A stretch of DNA of 64,000 bases from Lytechinus pictus (taxonomy: Eukaryota > Echinodermata > Echinoidea > Temnopleuroida > Toxopneustidae). Both the position numbers and the translations under genes were made by a program. This document shows, piece after piece, positions 1 through 13,700 of the stretch. Below the pieces are notes generated by a model, which was not told the origin of the DNA, made no database searches, and saw nothing but the letters and a program-made list of their open reading frames with translations. The stretch spans positions 19,051,701 to 19,115,700 of the forward strand of contig NC_087252.1 in the NCBI RefSeq assembly GCF_037042905.1, in the 5' to 3' direction. How positions within the stretch are numbered: the first letter of the stretch is position 1; each line of letters begins with the position of its first letter.

Positions 1-794
1 TAAGAATGACCCTATCTGCTAAATTTTGACATTTCTAATATATTTTTAAGCGGTAAGGTGAGGATAAAGACCAATCCTGAGGAATTTAGACATTTCTACC
101 CAAAATTCATGTGATATTAGATTTCTTAAATTTCATTGTTTTAATCACAATACGCGTTTTGGTAAAAGTATGATAAATTGATCTAAAAAAAATTTAAACA
201 TAGAATGAATGAATATTCTTCATATATAGGTATTCATGATAACACGGACTAAATTGGAATAAAGTAAACTAGGAAATCTCTAACTGACACAGGTCAAAGA
301 TATAAAAAAATCGCCTATTATTTGCGACACTCAGTTCATATAACTTAGGGTGGGTGTATATATTTCATGGTAATTTACTAAAAGTAACTCTAAACTTTTA
401 ATTTGGACAAGTTGATTTTACGGGTTGTTACATTGTTATGATTTCAGTGCAATAACGTGAGTTGTCCCCTAGAGCAAACATTACATGATGGGAACATTTA
501 TTGCAAGTAAAATTATTTTAAGTTTGTTTTTTTTTTCTTCAAATTATGACTCATTTATGTTTTAATAAGTAGACATGCATTTTCCCATGTTTGGTTAAGG
601 AAACGGTCTTTCAATCATTAACTCAATTGATTTACAGCCTCTCCCTCTAGCCTGCCAATAATAAATGCAATTCAAAATACACTGTATAATCAAAAGAAGT
701 GTGGAGGTATTTGAATACAGGTGTTAATAAGAATCCATATCCAATAATTATTCGCCTGTACATAGTATTACGCGTTATGCCAACAATACAGCAA

Positions 795-905
795 CAGATT
801 TCTGTTTGTTTCTGTTTCTGTTTGTGGTAACTCCCGTAGGAACTCGGCAGGACAGCATTTTGCTGGTGAACGCCAAGCTGGTATAAAACCAATTACCTAT
901 GAAAA
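795..905 (-). mobile_element. 5'-truncated tRNA-derived SINE fragment
   Basis: A block with GGTAACTCCCGTAGGAACTC and GCCAAGCTGGTATA is present here and again at 60720-60790, where it forms the body of a complete tRNA-headed SINE in minus orientation. Copies B and C of the segmental duplication lack the block at the matching place (near 6316 and 11240), so this is an insertion specific to copy A. The head of the element is missing, as is usual for 5'-truncated retroposons. Confidence 0.75.
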
Positions 906-3055
906 ATTTCGTCACACAACACCTGTCAAAAATCTGGTTGGTTTAGTCAGTTAGTCATTTTTTTCCTGCGATAAACCCATTTACTCTTGATCCCTAAGTT
1001 ATCACTCATTGCCATTCTCCTCTTTATAGATTCTTACAAGAACGTTTCATCTATGTTCAAAAAAAAGTTTATTAAACAAATTGTTGATTATTACCTCTTA
1101 TATTCTGTCTAAATTAAAATTATGTAGATGGAAAGTCAATCCAAAATATTGTGGTCATGGACCAATTCAAAATTGGACTGATTGGATGGAAACTTTCGAT
1201 TGAATAAGATTGAATTCTAAATCTACCAGACTGAAAAATTCAATCCAATGTTGTTATTGGCCCCTGCTCGGAACCCATTTCAATCTAAACAATTAAGAGA
1301 GTTCACCCTTCTCAACATGATACTAGTCTGCAGGCACAGAGCCTTAATTTCACAATTCGCATAGTGCATAATTCAGTCTGAAGTAATGAGACTAGATACA
1401 ATATGTAGTCTGGCTGGCTCTACAGACAGAGTCTTTGGATTCTAGTCTTCACTGTAGACCTGTTATTGGTGTCAAATATGAGTCTGTGACTGCAGACTAT
1501 TTGATACAGTCACACCAACGAAATCGTTCAAAATCGACCGATGGTATGTCACTGGAAATAACGTAATACGTTTCGGGGGGTCTTGAAATCGTTTCGCTTG
1601 TGTTTCTATGGCATAGAAATCACAGTGGTTTCATAAATCCTGGCTGGCCTTTTATTATCTGATGGCGCTCTTTCATAAGATCAAATGTATACCCATGCGG
1701 CAAACTGTGGACTCGTGGCTCATTTTGCCTAATGGATAACTTTTAAAGAGCGATCAAAGAATTTGCCTATGCAACCATTTTATTTTTATTTACCTTTTGC
1801 ACCGATCATTTTCTGAGTGCGTGTGGCCTTTTTAAAACTCCCCAATCAACACAACTAGTATTACTTATTTAATCCTGTTGTATGTCGCCTAGAACAGTCA
1901 GGTGCAGTACTTGACTGAAAGTGACCTGATAGAGACTGGAGCAATAAATATCTCTGGACATTATGTAGGTCTTTGAAACAGTTACAATTAAAGATTCGAT
2001 TTGATGTATTATAGCACATTTAACTTCTGCATGTCTAACATGATTAGGTTGGTCTTAAGCAGATATATTTTATCATGAAAGTAAACACTCTGGTTTTTGT
2101 TATGTTTAGTCTACCTCGCATATATCTATAAACATATCTGGATCGGTATCGGGACATTTATATATACTACTTGGATGCGTGAATTCTTGCATTCTTTACT
2201 AGAATCCAATACCACATGCTGTCTATATTCTGAAAAAATATTTATTAAAAATATTTAGGAAATTGTGATATGGACTAAGCTTTGTTTCAGTATTATATAT
2301 CATTGTCAACGAAAAATTCGTATCAGGTTTTAATTTCAAACCGCAGACTCCCACCTGCACTTAATCAAATATAGTTATAGATATTCAAATGCAGTCTTGG
2401 ATTTTATCTTCATGAAATGTATTACAAAGACCATGAACCCGCTGATAATAAAGCAATAAAACTGTGTTTACAGTGTTCCTATATGACTCGCTTAAATATC
2501 ATTTAGAAAACTATCATTAGCAGGCATTATGATATCAGTTTATTGATAAGGTAAATTGCCTTGTTTTTTATTTGGTGATACGATTTTTATTGTTATCAAA
2601 CAGTGTTAAAATCTTACAGCACACACGCTATGTACATGATGTACAAGAGAAAAGGCGGCGCCATGATGTTTGTCAATGAGGGCAAGATGATCTTTATGAC
2701 GTCATATTTTTTTATTTATTGAATAACAGGAATAATATATATATATTTACACGACTTACTATATACGTCTCATTTTTCCAGTCTTATTCCTTATTCTGTC
2801 CCTTTCTTCCGTTTTGTTCATTTTAATTACTTATTTCCACTATTAAAAAATAGAATCATAGGGATGATCGCCCCCTCCCCCCGTCCGTCCGTCGCAACAC
2901 TTCTTCGTGTAGGGCATAAGCGTTTTGTATCTTCCGAAACATATTCATAATCATATTTCATGTCACGCTCTAATCTTCAATTTAATAAAGCTGTCATTAA
3001 TGTTTGATTTCCCTTTATTCACTCTAACTATTTTTACTGGTGGCGCTCTTATATA

Positions 3056-4390
3056 CAGTGCGTATAAAAAAACGGGACAGATTTGAAAAGTCTATAATTT
3101 TTTGTTTCAAATTACGATGTCTATATTTTGGTTTTAATAGGTGCTCTGAAGTCATATCTTTCGAATGCCATTAAAAATATTTCGTTTCGCTCATGCTTGA
3201 GTGAACACGGAATGTTTTTGTCTAAGTTTGAAAAGGAGGCTTGCGCCAAAATAGCATAAAGTTATAAATATGACGATCGGACTTCTTGCTAATCAGCAGA
3301 CCCCTCTTAACCTTTTCATTATCTTTGCCATAATTTTCAAATTATGCAGTCAAAGTTAATTTTTAAATCTGTTTATTTTCTTGAATCGTTCTTTTTTTTT
3401 TTTTTTAATATGTTCTTTTAGCTTTGAATATTCCTTCTTTAAGCAAAAACAAATATTTTTCAATCGAAGTATGGGAGAGCGTGTATTTTTGTTTCAAATC
3501 CTTTTTATTGTGTGCTACAAAGGCTATGGTGCCTTTGAACAGTGGCATACAGATGGGCGGGGGCTAGGGTGCTCCCCCAATAAAAAAAGGAAAAAAGTGG
3601 AAAGGAAATAAAAGGAAAAATAGAAAGTTAAACATGATTTATTTTCTGAACATCATGTCAAAATATATCACAAAATTTGATATTTTAATTTAAAAATGTG
3701 GAAATTTTGCTCGCTCGCTTCGCTCGCTCACAACTTTTTGATACATTTATCCGATTTCCCATATCTAGCTCCTTCAAAATTGACTCAATACACCATTGCC
3801 ATTGAAAGACATGAATCTTTCCTGTTTGTCCTGTCAAGCACATAATTCCTTTGTCAAGGAATCAATAACCCCCTGAAAATAGGATTCATGTTTTTAAAAG
3901 GTACCATAATTCGTTCCACATAATAAAAGGATTTAAATAATTACAGTTTTCCCAATTAGTAGTGCAAATCTTCTTGCTTGGGTTGACAAAAAGTCTTCTT
4001 TTCTTACTTATGAAAGAAAATTCAAAGGTAAAAGAAGTTATGAATTAAAAACAAAATAATTCAAGTAAATCATTGAATTTGTAAATTATATTTGACAGCA
4101 TAATTCGAAAATTATGGCACAGACAATGAAAAGGTTTAAAGGAGGTCTGCTGTTTAGCAAGAATTCTGATCATCAAATTTCTCATTTCTGCCATTTTGGC
4201 GCAAGCCTCATTTTGAATCCTCGACAAAAACGTCCCGTGTTCACCCAAGCATGAACAAAATTTATTTTCTTAAATGGCATTTCAAAGATAAGATTTCAGA
4301 GCATCTATTAACATCAAAATATAGATATCATAATTTGAAACAAATCTTTTATAGACTTTTCAAAACTGTCCCGTTTTTTTATACGCACTA
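3056..4390. mobile_element. 1.3 kb non-autonomous inverted-repeat DNA transposon (TA target site)
   Basis: The left end reads CAGTGCGTATAAAAAAACGG and the right end is its near-exact reverse complement. The inverted arms extend more than 200 bases inward; for example TTGCGCCAAAATAGCA near 3243 pairs with GCCATTTTGGCGCAAG near 4191. Copies B and C keep an empty site, CTTATATATACCGGG (8415 and 13311), so insertion duplicated a TA dinucleotide, as Tc1/mariner-type elements do. The middle has no long open frame, so the element would depend on a transposase supplied from elsewhere. Confidence 0.88.
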
Positions 4391-4769
4391 TATACCGGGA
4401 CGGGTACTATAGGAAAAGGGCGGACTTTCATAAAGAAAATCAATTGTAACTACTCATCTTATTTGCAATATGCACCAGTTCAAGAACTTGTATTACTTCA
4501 CGAATGCGAATTGACAATTTAACATTGCTTAATATTCAACTAGTTTTCTCATAGCTCATTTAATCCCAATCTTCGATCAGCTTACTCGCTAAACGGGTAC
4601 ACTTCTACAAGGCTTTGTTTGAAATGGAGTAATGTCACTCCCAATATATCGACAAAGCGGGGTCCAGTAAGGTAAGAAAAGAAATTAAAGCGAAGAAAAA
4701 AAAGATGGTGGCGAATAAGGTAAAAGAATATTTGGTTTCGGAATGAAAAAAAGGTGATTTCGACGAAAT

Positions 4770-5440
4770 CAGAGAAAAGAGAGGGACAAACGAAACAGTA
4801 TACATGTAAGGTAGGGTGACGAATTCAGATAAATAAGAGTGACGATTAAGACACTAAAGTAGGGGTAACGAAACCAGAGAATAGAGAATGACGAACAATA
4901 CAGTAGAAGGCAGGGTGACGAAACCAGATAAATAAGAGTGACGAATAAGACACTCAAGTAGGGGTAACGAAACCAGAGAATAGAGAGTGACGAACAAGAC
5001 AGTAGAAGGTAGGGTAACGAAACCAGAGAAAAGAGAGTAACGAACAAGACAGTAGAAGGTAGGGTGATGAAGCCAGAGGAAATGGAGTGACGAAGAAGGC
5101 AGTAGGAGGTAGAATAACGAAACCAAAGAAAAGAGAGTGACGAACAAGTCAGTAGAAGGCAGGGTGACGAAACCAGAGAAAAGAGAGTGAAGATCATGAC
5201 AGTACAAGGTAGGGTGACAAAACCAGATAAAAGAGGTTGACGAACAAGACAGTAGAAAGTAAGTTGACGAAACCATGGAAAAGAGGAAGACGAACAAGAC
5301 AGTACAAGGTAGGGTGACGAAACCAGAGAAAAGAGAGTGACGAACAGGACGGTAGAAGGTAGGGTAACGAAACCAGAGAAAAGAGAGTAACGAACAAGAA
5401 AGTAGAAAGTAAGTTGACGAAACCAAGGAAAAAACCAAGG
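4770..5440. repeat. 50-bp minisatellite, array A (~13 units)
   Basis: The unit is about 50 bases, made of two related halves, GACGAAACCAGAGAAAAGAG and GACGAACAAGACAGTAGAAG. Because 50 is not a multiple of 3 and the minus strand lacks stops in this composition, long Leu/Ser/Phe-rich spurious frames appear. About the first 550 bases are almost base-for-base the same as array B (8801-9350). Confidence 0.93.
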
Positions 5441-5815
5441 AATCTACGATTTTATTTCCACGGCATTTACTAAACCTTTTGTGATTATTATATAGATATA
5501 TATATATTCATTTGATATGAATTTCCCATAGTATGTTTATAATAGATTACCATGAAGAAGGCATAGCAAACATTCATATTTCAAATAGGAGATGGGTATT
5601 TAGTTCACAAATTTAACGTTGTTATCTGTGACTGTTACTTTGAACTGCAGCAATAAACTTCTCATAACTACATTTTGTTATGTTAAATGAGCAACAGTCA
5701 TTTCTATTAATTTATGTAAACATCAATATTAGGTGTCGTATATATTGCGTTAGATCAGAAAGCTACATTTGAATATTATTTCCGGGGCGGTTGTTTTTGG
5801 TTGAAAGAGAAATAA
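5441..5815. repeat. 3' flank of the duplicated unit (copy A)
   Basis: This flank, starting near AATCTACGATTTTATTTCCA, is nearly identical to 10352-10730, including GGGGCGGTTGTTTTTGGTTG. The main difference is the length of an AT microsatellite. No gene is seen. Confidence 0.85.
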
Positions 5816-8789
5816 GTGATAAAAAGAATGACCCTATCTGCTAAATTTTGAAATTTTAAACATACTTTTATGCGATGAGGTGAGGTAGTCCGATCCTGAG
5901 GAATTTAGACATTTTTACCCAAAACTCATCTGATATCAGATGATCTAAGATTTCATCACGAGTTGTTCAATCGTTATAATTTTAGTGCGATAACGTAAAA
6001 TATTCCATAGAGCAAACATTACAGGATGAGACCATTTATTGCAGGTAAAGTTCGATCATTTTTTTTCAAATTATGATGCATTCATCTTTCAATAAGTAGA
6101 CATGCATTTTCCCATGTTTGGTTAAGGAAACGGTCTATCAATCATTAACCCAACTGATTTATAGCCTTTCCTACTAGCCCTCAAATAATAAATGCAATTC
6201 AAATTACACTGTATAATCAAAAGAAGTGTGGAAGTATTATAATACAGGTGCTAATAAGAATTCAAATGCAACAGTTATTCGCCACTACATTGTATTACAG
6301 GTTATGTCAACAATACAGCAACAAAATGCAATCCGTCACACAACACCTATCAACAATCTGGTTGTTTCAGTCAGTTAATCATTTTTTTCCTGCGACAAAC
6401 CAGTTTACTTTTGATCCCGAAGCCAGCTCTCCTTGCCATTCTTCTCCTTATACATGTTATAGATTCTTACAAGAGCGTTTCGTCTATGTTAAAAAAAAGT
6501 TTATTAACAGATTTGTGATATATTCTCTCTAAATTCTGTAGATTTAAAAGTCAATCCAAAGGACTGTGGTCAGGGACCAATCTCAAATTGGATGGAAAGA
6601 TTCGATCGAATAAGATTGAATTCTAAGTCTATCAAACTGAAAAATTCAATCTAATTTTTGATTGGGCCCAGCTCGCAACCTAATTCAGTCTAAAGAGTTT
6701 AGAGAGTACACCCTTCTCAACATGATACTAGTCTGCAGGCACAGACCCTTAATTTTGCAATTCGCATAGTGCATAATGCAGTCTGAAGTAGTGAGACTAG
6801 ATTCAATATGTACTCTAGCTGGCTCTACAGAGTCTTTGGAGTCTAGTCTTCACTCTAGACCTGTTATTGGTTGAAGTGTCAAATATGAGTATGTGACTGC
6901 AGACTATTTGATACAGTCACACCAACGAAATCGTTCAAAATCGACCGAATGTATGTCACTGGAAATAACGTAATACATTTCGGGGGTCTTGAAATCGTTT
7001 CGCCTGTGTTTCTGTGGCATAGAAATCACATTGATATCATAAATCCTGGCTGGCTTCTTATCAACTGATGGCGCTCTTTCATAAAATCAAATATACACCC
7101 CTACGGCAAACTATGGACTCTCGGCTAATTTTGCCTAATCGATAACTTTATACAGGGTGATCAAAACATTTTCCTATGCAACCATTTTTATTATTGTTCA
7201 CCTTTTGCACCAACCATTTTCTGAGTGCAAGTGACCTTTTTAAAACTACCCAATCAACACAACTAGTATTACTTATTTAATCATGTTATATGTCGCCTAG
7301 ACCAATCAGGTGCAGCAATTGCCTGAAAGTGACATGATAGAGACTGGAGCGATATATATCTCTGGACATTATTTAGGTCTTTGAAACAGTTAACTTCTGC
7401 ATGTCTAACATGGCTAGGTTAGTCTTAATCAGCTATTTATTATATTAAAGGTAAACACATGTTTGTTTTGGACGTTTAGTTTACCATGCACATATACAAA
7501 AACATAAAAACAGTATCCGGACATTTATATGTAGTATTTGGATGTGTGTATTTTTGTAGGAAATTAACTAGAATCCAGTACCACATGCTGTCTATATTCA
7601 CAAAGATGTTTATTCCAATTTTTTAAGGAAATTGTAATATGAACTAAGCTTTGTTTCAGTGTAATATATTATCGTCAACGGAAATTCGTATCAAGTTTCA
7701 ATTTCAAACCGCCAACTAGCACCTGCACTTAATCAAATAAAGTTGTAGATATTCAAATGCAGTCTTGCATTTTTATCTTTATGAAATGTAAACAAAGACC
7801 ATGAACCCGCTGATAATAAATCAATAAAACTGTGTTTACAGTGTTCCTATATGACTCGTATAAATATCATTTAGAAAACTATCAATAGCGGCATTACGAT
7901 ATCAGTTTATTGATAAGGTAAATTGCCTTGTTTTTTAGTTGGTGATGCGATTTTTATTGTTATCAAACAGTGTTAAAATTGTACTGCACACACGCTATGT
8001 ACATGATGTACAATAGAAGAGGCGGCGCTATAATGTTTTGTTAGTGAGGGCGAAATGATCTACATGACGTGATATTTTGTATTCATTGAATAACAGGAAT
8101 AATATAGATTTACACGACTTACTGTATACGTCTCATTTTTACAGTCTTATTCCTCATTTTATCCCTTTCTCCCGTTTAGTTCATTTTAATTACTGTTTTC
8201 ACTTTTAAAAATAAAATCATAGGGATGGTCGCCCCCCCCCCCCCCCGGACGCCCGTCGCAGCACTTCTTTGTGTAGGGCATATGCGTTATCTTGTGTAAT
8301 CTTCCGAAACATGATCATAATGTTTTATGTACACGCTCTAATCCTCAACTTCATAAAGATGTCATAAACATTTGATTTGCCTTTATTTACTCATATTTTC
8401 ATACTGGTGGCGCTCTTATATATACCGGGACGGATACTATAGGAAAAGGGCGGAGTTTCATGAAGTAAATCAATTTTAACTACTGATCTTATTTGCAATG
8501 TGCACCAGTCCAAGAACTTGTATCACTTCACGAATGCGAATTGACTAACATTGCTTAATATTCAACTAGGTTTCTCATAGCTCATTTAATCCCAATCTTC
8601 GATTAGCTTGCTTGCTAAACAGGTACACTTTTACAAGGCTTTGTTTGAATTAGAGTGGTGTCGTTACATTCACTACCAATATATCGACAAAGCGGGGTCC
8701 GGTAAGATAAAAAAAATTAAAGCGAAGAAAAAAAAGAGGGTGGCGAATAAGGTAAAAGAATATTTGGTTTCGGAATGAAAAAAAGGTGA

Positions 8790-9740
8790 TTTCGACGAAA
8801 TCAGAGAAAAGAGAGGGACAAACGAAACAGTATACATGTAAGGTAGGGTGACGAATTCAGATAAATAAGAGTGACGATTAAGACACTAAAGTAGGGGTAA
8901 CGAAACCAGAGAATAGAGAATGACGAACAATACAGTAGAAGGCAGGGTGACGAAACCAGAAAAATAAGAGTGACGAATAAGACACTCAAGTAGGGGTAAC
9001 GAAACCAGAGAATAGAGAGTGACGAACAAGACAGTAGAAGGTAGGGTAACGAAACCAGAGAAAAGAGAGTAACGAACAAGACAGTAGAAGGTAGGGTGAT
9101 GAAGCCAGAGGAAATGGAGTGACGAAGAAGGCAGTAGGAGGTAGAATAACGAAACCAAAGAAAAGAGAGTGACGAACAAGTCAGTAGAAGGCAGGGTGAC
9201 GAAACCAGAGAAAAGAGAGTGAAGATCATGACAGTACAAGGTAGGGTGACAAAACCAGATAAAAGAGGTTGACGAACAAGACAGTAGAAAGTAAGTTGAC
9301 GAAACCATGGAAAAGAGGAAGACGAACAAGACAGTACAAGGTATGGTGACGAAATCAGAGAAAAGAGAGTAACGAACAAGACAGTAGAAAATAGGGTGAC
9401 GAAACCAGAGAAAAGAGAGTAACGAACAAGACAGTAGAAACTAGGGTGACAAAACCAGAGAAATGAGGGTGACGAACAAGACAGTAGAAGGTAGGGTGAC
9501 GAAAAAAGAGAGTGACGAACAGGGGAGAAGAAGGCAGGGTGACGAGACCAGAAAAAAGAGAGTGAAGAACAAGACAGTAGTAGGTAGGATAACGAAACAA
9601 GAGAAAAGAGAGTAACGAGCAAGAGAGTAGAAGGTAGAGTGACTAAACCAGAGAAAGAGAGCGACGAACAAGACAGTAGAAGAAGGTAGGGTGACGAAAC
9701 CAGAGAAAAGAGAGTGACGAACAAGACAGCTGAATTGAGG
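8790..9740. repeat. 50-bp minisatellite, array B (~19 units)
   Basis: Same 50-base unit as arrays A and C. The variant pattern of the first ~550 bases matches array A almost exactly, including rare forms such as AGACACTAAAGTAGGGG and GAAATGGAGTGACGAAGAAG. After that it continues with units not present in A. Confidence 0.93.
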
Positions 9741-10351
9741 GTGATTAAATTGGGCCACAAAGCTCCACTAATTAATTTGTTATTTGATGTATTACAAATT
9801 AAAACATTTTTATGTAATCACCGTAATAAAGCCTGTGATTTTTGGTGTTTTAATTCGGATTTGTATTTCCCCTTTGTTTTTTCATACACCATGTAAATAT
9901 TATATACATCTAGTTTCAGTAGCATCATGGTCAATAAAAAAGACATTTTTTTTAATACTAAAATTACATTTGTTCTTCTTTTTATTTCTTTTGAGGGGGA
10001 ATTAGATGGGTCGAGCTGAAACACTAAAGTGTGCGTTAAAATGCAAAATGTATTATCAAATCCATAATGTTGTTGTCCTGAACCCTTAGCCTTGCATTTG
10101 CAAAATAGCATGTTTCATACAACTCAAAATACAAATAATACACCCCAATACACACACATTCAAACAACCACTCCCCTCCACACACACATACACACCCTCT
10201 CAAGCGCTGGAAACAGCGCCTCACTTCTGATTATATTCATTTTCGTTTGATATACATATCAACGGATTTTTAATTCTCCTTTTTTGTCACATCATGGGCA
10301 CTGACGAAGAGTGTGACTTTACCTTTCATTTTTGAGAGCTATGCTCCTTTT
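9741..10351. other. Unassigned 600-base stretch private to copy B
   Basis: This segment sits between the minisatellite and the shared 3' flank and has no counterpart in copy A. It contains a CA-rich patch (10140-10200) and no convincing gene. It is either an insertion into B or a segment lost from A. Confidence 0.6.
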
Positions 10352-10730
10352 AAAATCTACGATTTTATTTCCACGGCATTTACTAAACCTTTTGTGATTA
10401 TTATATATATATATATATATATTCATTTGATATGAATTTCCCATAGTATGTTTATAATAGATTACCATGAAGAAGGCATAGCAAACATTCATATTTCAAA
10501 TAGGAGATGGGTATTTAGTTCACAAATTTAACGTTGTTATCTGTGACTGTTACTTTGAACTGCAGCAATATACTTCTCATAACTACATTTTTTTATGTTA
10601 AATGAGCAACAGTCATTTCTATTAATTTATGTAAACATCAATATTAGGTGTCGTACATATTGCGTTAGATCAGAAAGCTACATTTGAATATTATTTCCGG
10701 GGCGGTTGTTTTTGGTTGAAAGAGAAATAA

Positions 10731-13700
10731 GTGATAAAAAGAATGACCCTATCTGCTAAATTTTGAAATTTTAAACATACTTTTATGCGATGAGGTGAGG
10801 TAGTCCGATCCTAAGGAATTTAGACATTTTTACCCAAAACTAATCTGATATCAGATGATCTTAGATTTCATCACGAGTTGTTAAATCGTTATAATTTTAG
10901 TGCGATAACGTAAAATATTCCATAGAGCAAACATTACAGGATGAGAACATTTATTGCAGGTAAAGTTTGATCAATTTTTTTTTCAAATTATCATGCATTT
11001 ATTGTGTGATAATTACATGCATTTTCCCATGTTTGGTTAAGGAAATGGTCTTTCAATCATTAACTCAATTGATTTACAGCCTCTCCCTCTAGCCCGCAAA
11101 TAATAAATGCAATTCAAAATACACCATATAATCAAAAGAAGTGTGGAGGTATTTGAATACAGGTGTTAATAAGAATTCAAACGCAACAGTTATTCGCAAT
11201 CACACAGTATTACGCCTTATGCCAACAATACAGCAACAGAATGCATTTCGTCACACAACACCTATCAACAATCTGGTTGTTTTAGTCAGTTAATCAATTC
11301 TTTTCCTGCGACAAACCAGTTTACTCTTGATCCCGAAGCCAGCTCTCCTTGCCATTCTTTTCCTTATACATGTTATAGATTCTTACGAGAGCGTTTCGTC
11401 TATGTTAAAAAAAAGTTTATTAACAGATTTGTGATATATTCTCTCTAAATTCTGTAGATTTGAAAGTCAATCCAAAAGACTGTGGTCAGGGACCAATCCC
11501 AAATTGGATGGAAATATTTGATCGAAAAAAAAATTAATTCTAAGTCTATCAAACTGAAAAATTCAATCAAATTTTTGATTGGGCCCAGCTCGCAACCTAA
11601 TTCAGTCTAAAGAGTTTAGAGAGTTCACCCTTCTCAACATGATACTAGTCTGCAGGCACAGACCCTTAATTTGCAATTCGCATAGTGCATAATGCAGTCT
11701 GAAGTAGTGAGACTAGATTCAATATGTACTCTAGCTGGCTCTACAGACAGAGTCTTTGGAGTCTAGTCTTGACTCTGGACATGTTATTGGTATTGGTGAC
11801 TGCAGACTATTTGATACAGTCACACCAACGAAATCGTTCAAAACCGATCGATTGTATGTCACTGGAAATAACGTAATACATTTCGGGGTCTTGAAATCGT
11901 TTCGCCTGTGTTTCTGTGGCATAGAAATCACATTGATATCATAAATCCTGGCTGGCTTCTTATCAACTGATGGCGCTCTTTCATAAAATCAAATATACAC
12001 CCCTACGGCAAACTATGGACTCTCGGCTAATTTTGCCTAATCGATAACTTTATACAGGGTGCTCCAAATCTTTTCCTATGCAACCATTTTTTATTATTAT
12101 TCACCTTTTGCACCAACCGTTTTCTGAGTGCAAGTGACCTTTTTAAAACTACCCAATCAACACAACTAGTATTACTTATTTAATAATGTTATATGTCGCC
12201 TAGACCAATCAGGTGCAGCAATTGCCTGAAAGTGACCTGATAGAGACTGGAGCGATATATATCTCTGGACATTTGTAGGTCTTTGAAACAGTTAACTTCT
12301 GCATGTCTTACATGGCTAGGTTAGTCTTAATCAGCTATTTATTATCATATAGGTAAACACCTGTTTGTTTTGGACGTTTAGTTTACCATGCACATATATA
12401 AAAACATAAAAAACAGTATCCGGACATTAATATGTAGTATTTGGATGTGTGTATATCTGTAGGAAATTTACTAGAATCCAGTACCACATGCTGTCTATAT
12501 TCTCAAAGATATTTATTCCAATTCTTGAGGAGATTGTAATATAAACTAAACTTTGTTTCAGTGTAATATATTATCGTCAACGGAAATTCGTATCAAGTTT
12601 CAATTTCAAACCGCCGACTCCCACCTGCACTTAATCAAATAAAGTTGTAGATATTCAAATGCAGTCTTGCATTTTTATCTTTATAAAATGTAAACAAAGA
12701 CCATGAACCCGCTGATAATAAAGCAATGAAACTGTGTTTACAGTGTTCCTATATGACTCGTATAAATATCATTTCGAAAACTATCAATAGCGGCATTATG
12801 ATATCAGTTTATTGATAAGGTAAATTGCCTTGTTTTTTAGTTGGTGATGCGATTTTTATTGTTATCAAACAGTGTTGAAATTTTACTGCACACACACTAT
12901 GTACAATAGAAGAGGCGGCGCCATAATGTTTTGTTAGTGGGGGCGAAATGACCTACATGACGTCATATTTTTTTATTCATTGAATAATAGGAATAATATA
13001 GATTTACACGACTTACTATATACGTCTCATTTATTTTTTTTTCTTATTCCTCATTCTATCCCTTTCTCCCGTTTTGTTCATTTTAATTACTGTTTTTCAC
13101 TATTAAAAAATAAAATCATAGGGATGGTCACCCCCCCCCCCCCCGGTCCACCCGTCGCAACACTTCTTTGTGTAGGGCATATGCGTTATCTTTTGTAATC
13201 TTCCGAAACATGATCATGTTTTATGTACACGCTCTAATCTTCAATTTCATAAAGATGTCATAAGAATTTGATTTGCCTTTATTCACTCATATTTTCTTAC
13301 TGGTGGCGCTCTTATATATACCGGGACGGGTACTGTAGGAAAAGGGCGGACTTTCATGAAGTAAATCAATTGTAACTACTGATCTTATTTGCAATGTGCA
13401 CCAGTCAAAGAACTTGTATCACTTCACGAATGCGAATTGACTGACATTGCTTAATATTCAGCTAGGTTTCTCATAGCACATTTAATCCCAATGTTCGATT
13501 ACCTTGCTTGCTAAACAGGTACACTTTTACAAGGCTTTGTTTGAAATAGAGTGATGTCGTTACATTCACTACCAATATATTGACAAAGCGGGGTCCGGTA
13601 AGGTAAAAAAAAAAAATAAAGCGAAGAAAAGAATAGAGGGTGCCGAATAAGGTAAAAGAATATTGGGTTTCGGAATGAAAAAAAGGTGATTTCGACGAAA

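Larger units (their letters stand above)
1..5815. repeat. Tandem segmental duplication, copy A (non-coding unit)
   Basis: This is the first of three head-to-tail copies of a unit that begins with AAGAATGACCCTATCTGCT (also at about 5825 and 10740) and ends in a 50-bp minisatellite followed by a ~380-base flank. Landmarks found in all three copies include ATGATACTAGTCTGCAGGC, CCATGAACCCGCTGATAATA and GGTGGCGCTCTTATATA. Copy A is the most diverged: it has extra sequence around 120-420, a SINE fragment near 795-905 and a transposon at 3056-4390. No open frame is shared by the three copies, so I see no gene in the unit. Confidence 0.9.
5816..10730. repeat. Tandem segmental duplication, copy B
   Basis: Second head-to-tail copy of the unit. 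It resembles copy C more than copy A over most of its length and lacks both insertions found in copy A. It carries the longer 8790-9740 minisatellite and a private 600-base stretch after it. No coding region is supported. Confidence 0.9.
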
